Shown in pieces: positions 59,701-64,000 of a stretch of 64,000 bases of DNA. The stretch comes from Chrysogorgia sp. JL179-B06. Taxonomy: Eukaryota; Cnidaria; Anthozoa; Scleralcyonacea; Chrysogorgiidae. Below the pieces are notes generated by a model, which was given only the letters and a program-made list of their open reading frames with translations, did no database searches and was not told the DNA's origin. Location: NCBI GenBank assembly GCA_035772405.1, contig JAYKKM010000439.1, positions 7,731,501 to 7,795,500 of the forward strand, written 5' to 3'. Numbering within the stretch: position 1 is the first letter of the stretch; the number at the start of each line of letters is the position of its first letter. The position numbers and the translations under genes were made by a program.

Positions 59701-62142
59701 TGAGTATATTATATTTGAGATGATTTACACAACAGTGTACTTTTAATTTAATGACGGATTTCTAACCTCAAAATATCCTTTGCGTCGGACAAATGGCATT
59801 GACATCGCACCCATAACTCCAAAAATGACAAACAGTAACACTCCAGTAATGCCTGCTGACCCATTCACCCAACCTTCTCCACTTCTCGTCGTGAAAAGGT
59901 ATTCCCATACTTCAATGCCAGATTCTGTAACAACTAAATAAAAAAATAATCTAAATAAAGTAAAATCGCTCCTTTTTATCCCAGAATTCCTTCCATTTTA
60001 ACTTGTCCTCGAAAATAAAACTGTTGTACCTACCCATACGCTATAATTTTGCGGTTTAAATAATTATAGAACTAGAAATTTTTCTCTATACTATTTTAAT
60101 ATATTTAACTGACATGGATTTATTATAAATATTAAAATTTTCAATTTTAATTTCCATATAAGAACGATTCACATCTGCTGAACTTTCTTCACTATTTATC
60201 AGCCCCGTACCCAGGTGCTTGGGAAGAATAATTTAATGATAATAATAATTTAATATTTATAATGCGCCTTTTAAAATAAAATGATCAAACGCGCAGTACA
60301 ATAAGATTACATTATAAGATACAATATACATATAAACGCAAGAACTAATGAACAAATAACTAAAGCTAAATAATAATAATAATAATATTTATTCAGGATA
60401 CCACGTCACCGAATTGTTTTTCAGTGGGGTCCCGTAATACTTCACAGCCTCGCCTCGCCTCGCCTCGCCTCACCTCACCTCACCTAACGTAACGTAACGT
60501 AACGTAACGTAACGTAACGTAACGTAATGTTATGAAAGCATGTATCGCAGCAACCAGATTTTCACGAGATAGAAATTTTCTAATACCCTTTGCTAAGCCG
60601 CGCTGAGCACTGTAGCCTGCAGATACAGCCTCCTCACATCGCGCGCTCCTGAAAACGAGACGCCCTTGAGAGAGAGAGGCTCTCTCGGGATTCCCATTTT
60701 TAGGAACGCGCGATGTGCGGAGGGTGTATCCGCAGGCTATGAAATATTATATGAACTTTTTTCTATAAGAAAATTTTAGTGCTTGTTGCGCAATCGGTTT
60801 AACTCTAAAAATATTTGTAAAAAATACACTTACTGTATCTTCCAAGATGTCCAACAAAATGGAGAATTGACTGGAGAAAAACCACTCCGGCTAATGCTTT
60901 ATGCAATTCAATATGATGATCAATGGGGAAATATTGTCCAATACGTGTGGATCGTAACCAAGTCAGAGAACCTTTCAGCATTAAAACCAAAATAAACACA
61001 CTATTCAAGTTCAGACACATGCCATTAATACGAGCAAGGATAACCCATCCTCCTTCGTCTTTCCTTTCAATACAGACCCAAATGCACAATGCTACATTCA
61101 CCAAGATGTAGAGAAACTGAACGATGATATCACAGGGATTCTCCATGAGACGTTCCAAACGTTTTTTAGGTTTTAAGTTGAAGAAACGTTTTTTGGTTAC
61201 TTTTGTTGAAGGATTTAATAAGCTTCCAGCTCTAAATGAATTACAAGTAAAACATTATTTTGTATAATTAACGTGACAGTCGTCATTCCATGAAAAAGAA
61301 TTTCAGTAGCGCTATGTCAATGTACCAAGGAAGTGTTTACACGAGTTTAGAAAAAAGTGTTTACATGTTTAAAAAGTGTTTAAAAAGTGTTTCAAGTGTT
61401 TTCAACATGTTTAAAAAGTGTTTTCAAGTGTTTTCAAGTGTTTACATGATGCAATTCTCAAATTTTCTCGGCATACAAACATTTGTAGCTAGAATAAGGA
61501 ACTTCCTGAATATAATCATGACTCATGTATAATGCTAATTTTCAAGCTTACGTTATTGTTAAGTTTTCAGCAACTCCTGGATGTCTCTTCAAGAATGATG
61601 CAAATTCGTCAAAGCCTATATAACCCTTGTTATCTCCATCAGTTTCTTCAAAAAACACCTCAGCGAGTTCATTGATTTGTTCTTCGTCAATTCTTAGGTT
61701 ACTTTCCTCGATGCATGATTGAAAAACGATTTTAATTTCTTCCATATTTAACACTCCGTTCCCTAGAACAAAAAATATGATTTCGGGGTTTTTCACACAG
61801 AATATTTGAAAAATCTATGCTCGCTTCTGTTTTATATGTCTTTTAGTAAAACCATATAATATTGATAATTGTACAATACTTATAAAATTATTATAACATA
61901 ATATATAAATACATGATTGTGATTGATTGACTGAGTGAGTGACTGACAGGCTGACAGGCTGATTGATTGATTGATTGATTGATTGACTCACCATCGATAT
62001 CATAGACTTCAAAAAGAAATTTAAGTTTCTCCTGTTCTGTTCCCTTTGTTAGTAATGTGAGGCCGTCGACCAGTTCCTTCATATCAATTGTCCCATTTCC
62101 ATCAGTATCAAATGTTTTATAGAATCGTTCGGCAAAAAACGA
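47618..62142 (-). CDS. NOX5: Gene C: NOX5-like NADPH oxidase, ten 3' exons
   Basis: Exons 61992-62142, 61552-61762, 60834-61231, 59767-59933, 58094-58285, 57032-57309, 54892-55096, 51601-51810, 49275-49547 and 47618-47749 join without a stop to 738 residues plus TAA. Order: EF-hand loop D-T-D-G-N-G, loop D-I-D-G-N-G, loop D-G-D-N-K-G, membrane helices with both heme-His pairs, FAD lobe H-P-F-T-I-S-S-S-P, variable linker, NADPH lobe G-I-G-V-T-P-F, and the C-terminus R-K-E-N-F. All expected active-site features are present, so this copy looks functional. The exon(s) for earlier EF-hands and the start lie right of the window. Same strand as gene B and likely its tandem duplicate. Confidence 0.9.
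47750..49274. other. last intron of gene C, nothing further seen
   Basis: AT-rich; no coding motif or clear repeat beyond short AT palindromes near 48270-48300. Confidence 0.5.
49275..49547 (-). CDS. NOX5: Gene C exon: NADPH-binding lobe, part 2
   Basis: 273 nt, phase 0, after CTAAAG and before GTTGGT. Encodes [27 protein letters not shown] and G-R-P-N-W-D-Q. Confidence 0.92.
49694..49867. mobile_element. Short TIR element with telomere-like core, copy 3
   Basis: Ends CTAAAAGGGATGACTCAAAA and GGACCTT oppose AAGGTCG and TTTTGAGTCATCCCTTTTAG. The interior (49750-49815) is GTTAGGGTTAGGATTAGG-like. 174 bp. Confidence 0.85.
50247..50607. mobile_element. 361-bp hairpin element
   Basis: Outer arms about 90 bp, nearly identical: TTTACGGTATCTGCTCTTGT and ACTCGAGAAATAACGTTTT oppose AAAACGTTATTTCTCGAGT and ACAAGAGCAGATACCGTAAA. 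A second, inner palindrome (AATTTTGACGTC..TTGAGTG opposed by CACTCAATGACGTCAAATT) forms the tip. In a gene C intron. Confidence 0.88.
50945..51530. repeat. AT-rich minisatellite (CATATCGGGCTAATTAAT)
   Basis: Roughly 30 units of about 18-20 bp, ATCATATCGGGCTAATTA with TCTGG and TTGGG variants, interrupted at intervals by AATAAATAAT, giving a longer-order period. It ends 70 bp before the gene C exon at 51601. Confidence 0.92.
51601..51810 (-). CDS. NOX5: Gene C exon: NADPH-binding lobe, part 1
   Basis: 210 nt, phase 0. Encodes [26 protein letters not shown] and C-P-N-C. Contains the 76-nt block identical to gene B (51690-51765). Confidence 0.93.
52048..52409. repeat. 145-bp tandem repeat, left block
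   Basis: Units start near 52048, 52194 and 52337 (period 143-146). Each contains CTGAACTACATTTCATAATG, TTTCGGTGTTGCGATGTA, and TGTTTGTAGCGCTGACTTG. The third unit is interrupted by the LINE at 52410. Confidence 0.92.
52410..54301 (+). mobile_element. L2/CR1-type LINE, 5' truncated, recent
   Basis: Open through almost its whole length to TAA at 54135. RT motifs in order: D-P-I-P-T-S-L-L, L-R-P-I-S-N-L, Q-S-A-Y-R-K-R-H-S-T-E-T-A-L, D-L-S-A-A-F-D-T-V-D-H (catalytic Asp), G-I-P-Q-G-S-C-L-G-P, A-Y-A-D-D-T-Q-L (catalytic Asp pair), then D-Y-C-N-S-L-L-Y-G-L-P and a C-terminal L-P-x-x-I-R ... F-K-x-L-x-K. The endonuclease domain is missing. The 3' end is GCGCCATATAAATATTAAAT plus (TTA)n. TTATGT flanks both ends (52404-52409 and 54302-54307): a likely target-site duplication. 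Opposite strand to gene C, in its intron. Confidence 0.92.
52470..54135 (+). CDS. LINE reverse transcriptase ORF
   Basis: About 550 residues from within the LINE to its stop. The upstream in-frame ATG codons at 52378 belong to the tandem repeat, not to the LINE. The first Met inside the element is M-K-D-Y-T-V-P (52483). RT spans about residues 60-310, then a conserved tail found in cnidarian and other invertebrate L2-like elements. Intact, but without its endonuclease it is probably not autonomous. Confidence 0.85.
54302..54525. repeat. 145-bp tandem repeat, right block
   Basis: Continuation of the array interrupted by the LINE: remainder of unit 3 and a fourth unit from 54378. Confidence 0.9.
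54526..54842. repeat. TGTACTGTGTTG-type low-complexity tract
   Basis: Degenerate short tandem units derived from the end of the 145-bp unit (TGTACTGTGTTGTGTACTG). Open frames on the plus strand here are Cys/Val/Tyr-rich artefacts of the repeat. Confidence 0.85.
54892..55096 (-). CDS. NOX5: Gene C exon: variable FAD/NADPH linker
   Basis: 205 nt, phase 2 to 0, after ATCTTATAG. Encodes D-P-G-E-Q-T-S-N-V-L-P-E-S-D-Q, I-N-E-D-I-E-N-K-K-N and G-L-L-E before GTAAAT. Acidic and Asn/Gln-rich, unlike A and B. Confidence 0.82.
55097..57031. other. intron of gene C, no feature supported
   Basis: Moderately AT-rich DNA with scattered short open frames. I see no domain, no clear repeat array and no terminal inverted repeat. 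Confidence 0.5.
57032..57309 (-). CDS. NOX5: Gene C exon: FAD-binding lobe
   Basis: 278 nt, phase 0 to 2, after TATTTACAG and before GTACAG. Encodes [37 protein letters not shown] and a basic tail (R-G-R-S-S-K-K-S-L-R-R). Confidence 0.93.
57639..57695 (+). repeat. Dispersed repeat, match to 12944-13000
   Basis: 57-bp near-identical copy, same orientation, in the intron between gene C exons 57309 and 58094. Confidence 0.75.
57945..58019 (-). repeat. tRNA-derived SINE head or tRNA pseudogene
   Basis: On the minus strand: GGCCTCCGTAGCTCAGTGGT with an A-box-like TAGCTCAGTGG, and GGTTTCAATTCC resembling a B box, 75 nt in all. The ends pair (GGCCT/AGGCC) and the D-arm pairs (GCTC/GAGC), but the anticodon and T stems are poor. 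Best read as a SINE or pseudogene. Confidence 0.5.
58094..58285 (-). CDS. NOX5: Gene C exon: heme-binding helices V-VI
   Basis: 192 nt, phase 0, after GATTTCAG and before GTTCAT. Encodes [13 protein letters not shown] and [17 protein letters not shown] and G-I-V-L-P-S-K. Confidence 0.93.
58445..58518. repeat. Hairpin with perfect ends
   Basis: GAACTCTATATAGAGTCCA and TGGACTCTATATAGAGTTC are inverted; each arm is itself a palindrome (CTCTATATAGAG). Confidence 0.85.
58664..58742. repeat. Hairpin, GC-richer
   Basis: TAGAGAGTCCCTCGAATTAG and ATAGAAGG oppose CCTTCTAT and CTAATTCTCGGGACTCTATA around GGGGTCTTCGGCCCC. Related in sequence to 58445-58518 (the ACTCTATA blocks). Confidence 0.8.
58743..59766. 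repeat. AT-rich intron with palindromic AT repeats
   Basis: Two near-identical copies of TGCATTATATGATATAATGT plus AAATTATATCATATAATTTA (59327-59366 and 59432-59471) flank a short CCCTAA-type patch near 59387-59420. That patch begins with AACCCCAAAACAACTTAGAT, also seen (with small changes) at 26549-26568. Confidence 0.65.
59767..59933 (-). CDS. NOX5: Gene C exon: membrane helix and loop
   Basis: 167 nt, phase 1 to 0, before GTTAGA. Encodes [26 protein letters not shown] and R-R-K-G-Y-F-E. Confidence 0.92.
60236..60420 (-). repeat. Inverted LINE 3' ends
   Basis: On the minus strand the end reads GGCGCATTATAAATATTAAA plus (TTA)n, the same as the 3' end of the LINE at 54270-54301. A second ATT-rich tail follows at 60368-60392. 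Only the untranslated tails remain. Confidence 0.65.
60447..60528. repeat. Compound pentanucleotide microsatellite
   Basis: (CCTCG)n changes to (CCTCA)n and then to (TAACG)n within 80 bp, apparently one array that has drifted stepwise. Confidence 0.92.
60613..60739. mobile_element. Hairpin element, GC-richer
   Basis: TAGCCTGCAGATACAGCCTC and CACATCGCGCG..TCCTGAAAA oppose TTTTAGGAACGCGCGATGTG and GTGTATCCGCAGGCTA. It lies about 95 bp from the gene C exon at 60834. Confidence 0.82.
60834..61231 (-). CDS. NOX5: Gene C exon: first membrane helices and heme pair 1
   Basis: 398 nt, phase 2 to 1, after TTCATTTAG and before GTAAGT. Encodes A-G-S-L-L-N-P-S, a basic stretch [21 protein letters not shown], and E-L-H-K with the partner His 14 residues on in I-L-H-F-V-G-H. 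Confidence 0.93.
61345..61450 (+). repeat. AAGTGTTTTCAAGTG-type tandem repeat
   Basis: Short units AAAAAGTGTTTACATG and AAGTGTTTTCAAGTGTTT repeat loosely in the intron between gene C exons. Confidence 0.75.
61552..61762 (-). CDS. NOX5: Gene C exon: end of EF-hand, complete last EF-hand
   Basis: 211 nt, phase 1 to 2, after TGTTCTAG and before GTAAGC. Completes D-I-D-G-N-G-V-L-N-M-E-E, then F-F-E-E-T-D-G-D-N-K-G-Y-I-G-F-D-E-F, then L-K-R-H-P-G-V-A-E-N-L-T-I, the block that joins EF-hands to the membrane domain in NOX5. This is the exon that is truncated in gene B. Confidence 0.92.
61919..61990 (-). repeat. (CAAT)n-type microsatellite at a splice donor
   Basis: On the minus strand the intron begins GTGAGTCAATCAATCAATCA and continues with CAGCCTGTCAGCCTGTCAGT units. 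The array starts within the donor consensus of the exon at 61992. Confidence 0.9.
61992..62142 (-). CDS. NOX5: Gene C exon: EF-hand and start of next
   Basis: 151 nt, phase 0 to 1, after AATTTCTAG. Encodes S-F-F-A-E-R-F-Y-K-T-F, the loop D-T-D-G-N-G-T-I-D-M-K-E, and ends V-Y-D-I-D. The first gene C exon visible in the window. Confidence 0.93.
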
Positions 62143-62423
62143 CTAGAAATTTTTAAAATTAAATTTAAACATTGCTTTCGTGTTTTTCATTACTTCGTGT
62201 TTTTCTTATTTTAATTACAAGTTAAATTGGACTAAAATAATAAATAAGATTTCAATTTCGTCTGTGTAATTACGTACTGTACCCCAAAATTATAACGGCT
62301 TTAACGAGATATTGTACATAAATGGAATGTTTGACGTTTTTCGATATTTGAGCAATTTTAAGTCAAGGCTTAATGATTTTTGTTTTTTTAATCCTGGTCA
62401 AATTCTGAACAAAATAGGCAAAT

Positions 62424-63270
62424 ATATATCCGAAAATGAAAAATTCAGTTGTAAAATATTAACTCTTTTGTTTGAAAGAACTATAAAGACTAACCATTTA
62501 CAACTTTTCCATATCTCACTTCACTCTTGAGATATTAAAATTTGTTTAGTATGTAAAGATCATACTTATGACATCACACTGCATAATAACATATTGAAAA
62601 CGCTGATATATCCTTGAGATTATGTAATTAAATCACTTGATATGCAGGTGCATGTGTGTGGGTGTATCCAATGACATCAAATATACAAATCATTAAACGA
62701 TTCCATGTGATAATGGTAAAGATATGCAGAATTTTTCAATAAGTCATTATGCATTGTGATGTCATAAGCATAATCATTTACATATCATTTACATATATCC
62801 GAAAATGAAAAATTCAGTTGTGAAATAACTCTTTTGTTTTAAAGAACTATAAAGACTAACCATTTACAACGTTTCCATATCTCACTTCACTCTTGAGTTA
62901 TTAAGATTTGTTTAGTATGTAAAGATCATACTTATGACATCACACTGCATAATAACTTATTGAAAACGCTTATATATCCTTGAGAGTTGAGATTATGTAA
63001 TGAAATCACTTGATATGCAGGTGCATGTGCGTGGGTGTATCCAATGACATCAAATATATACAAATCATTAAACGATTCCATGTGGTAATGGTAAAGATAT
63101 GCAGAATTTTATGCATTGTGATGGCATAAGCATAATCATTTACAATCAAACAAATTTTAATATCTCAAGAGTGAAGTGAGATATGAAAAAGTTGTAAATG
63201 CATGGTTAGTCTTTATAGTTTCAAGAGTTCTTTCAAACAAAACAGTTATTGCACAACTGAATTTTTAATT
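62424..63270. mobile_element. Element with internal direct duplication and inverted end
   Basis: A unit of about 360 bp (62424-62792) is repeated directly at 62793-63150, sharing CCGAAAATGAAAAATTCAGT, AAAGAACTATAAAGACTAAC, CACTTGATATGCAGGTGCAT and AAACGATTCCATGTG. At 63158-63270 the left end recurs inverted (CTCAAGAGTGAAGTGAGATA, AGTCTTTATAGTTTC). It looks like a TIR element whose body was tandemly duplicated. It lies in the intron upstream of the first visible gene C exon. Confidence 0.8.
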
Positions 63271-63689
63271 GCATAGGCACTTTAAGAATTTTTGACATAT
63301 TGATGTTCTTTATTTCTCTTTTCACATAATATCCAGAATATCAAACACGCCATTATTGCAAAATATCTTGTCAAAATTGTTTAACAAACCCAAATCACTG
63401 TTATTTGAAAATTAATGTAACTGTCCAACCGAGAATCGTGTTCACTAAACGCTCTGACCACTGGTATATTGAGATACCCATGAATCAGAAATATTTATAT
63501 TCATAGTCATCTAATTACAAATAACTTTAATATTCCGAGATAATTTATATATTCCGGAAAAAATAATATCCGTGGATCTTCTTTTAATATAGAATATATA
63601 TTTTCATCAATTTCGCTCTGGTATGGTTGACAAAGTAAAAGTAAGCACAGATTTTCCAGCATGCAGCTGATTCATCGTAGATGAAATAA
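63271..63689. other. intron of gene C
   Basis: AT-rich. Near 63430-63475 the minus strand has a tRNA-like CAGTGGTCAGAGCG block, a possible SINE remnant. The next NOX5 exon upstream (W-x-x-W-I-E region) is not found. Confidence 0.45.
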
Positions 63690-63812
63690 ATATCACTCAT
63701 ATTGGGCTTACTTGGGACAAGCTTCATTTGGGGCAAGTTGTTAATTCCAGGGAAATGGGTCGCGCCTATAAGAGGAGCGTATGTATACGGGTCGCCTCCG
63801 GATACGGTGGAC
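63690..63812 (-). repeat. Dispersed repeat family X, copy 3 (inverted)
   Basis: The minus strand reads S-G-G-D-P-Y-T-Y-A-P-L, then G-A-T-H-F-P-G-I-N-N-L-P-Q, collinear with the frame in copies 1 and 2, and continues open into Y-F-I-Y-D-E-S-A-A-C-W-K-I-C (to about 63650). This copy may be closest to an original coding unit; I do not recognise the protein. Confidence 0.55.
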
Positions 63813-64000
63813 AAACTTATTACTTACTTACTTACTTACATAACTTAATACTTACATAACTTATGCTTTGTGAGTGATAAAATACTCTTTGCATAGTGAC
63901 GAATATCATTCAAAAAGTGAAAAAGGTTCTTTATTTAAGCCAAATTGAAAGAGAACAAAGTGTCTCTCAGTTGAGCAAGCGCCACATGAAATATAGTTTA
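63813..64000. other. right edge, short ACTT repeat
   Basis: Contains (TTAC)n-type repeats at 63818-63850 and otherwise nothing supported. Confidence 0.5.

Overview
The window is animal nuclear DNA: AT-rich, full of introns, and dense in LINE, LTR-retrotransposon and hairpin (MITE-like) repeats. Its genes are NOX5-like NADPH oxidases, that is, calcium-regulated enzymes with N-terminal EF-hands, a six-helix heme membrane domain and a C-terminal FAD/NADPH dehydrogenase. Style of exons, LINE families and repeats suggests a marine invertebrate, probably a cnidarian (coral, anemone or relative). That placement is inference.

Three NOX5-like genes are present. Gene A (+ strand, exons from 1248 to 10172) is the 3' part of a gene whose 5' end lies left of the window. 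Gene B (- strand, 43540 to 15355) spans about 28 kb and was resolved into 15 exons from start codon to stop codon. Gene C (- strand, from 62142 down to 47618) has ten exons here, and its first exons lie beyond the right edge. A and B converge tail to tail, and B and C are head-to-tail tandem copies. Exon junctions were placed by eye at GT/AG sites; all junction phases agree between the three genes, and several exons have identical lengths (192, 210 and 132 nt).

Gene B has a notable lesion. Its sixth EF-hand is cut in the middle of the calcium loop by an in-frame stop at 27428-27426, although the exons on both sides stay open. It is therefore either a pseudogene in progress, a gene giving a short EF-hand-only product, or a gene with splicing I cannot see.

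Introns and spacers hold most of the DNA. The main items are: a 2.5-kb minisatellite of about 35 bp units in gene A (1505-4038); a decayed Ty3/gypsy retrotransposon (32371-38953) with LTRs, a tRNA-Lys-type primer site and a MYND finger, inside the 9.5-kb fifth intron of gene B; a nearly intact 5'-truncated LINE (52410-54301) inserted into a 145-bp tandem repeat in gene C; at least seven older LINE fragments; a 670-bp fold-back element (19934-20603); many smaller palindromic elements; and short elements with terminal inverted repeats around telomere-like (CCCTAA-related) cores. No rRNA gene, intact tRNA or CRISPR array was seen. The 43.5-47.6 kb spacer and the 10.2-15.3 kb spacer show no host gene I can support.
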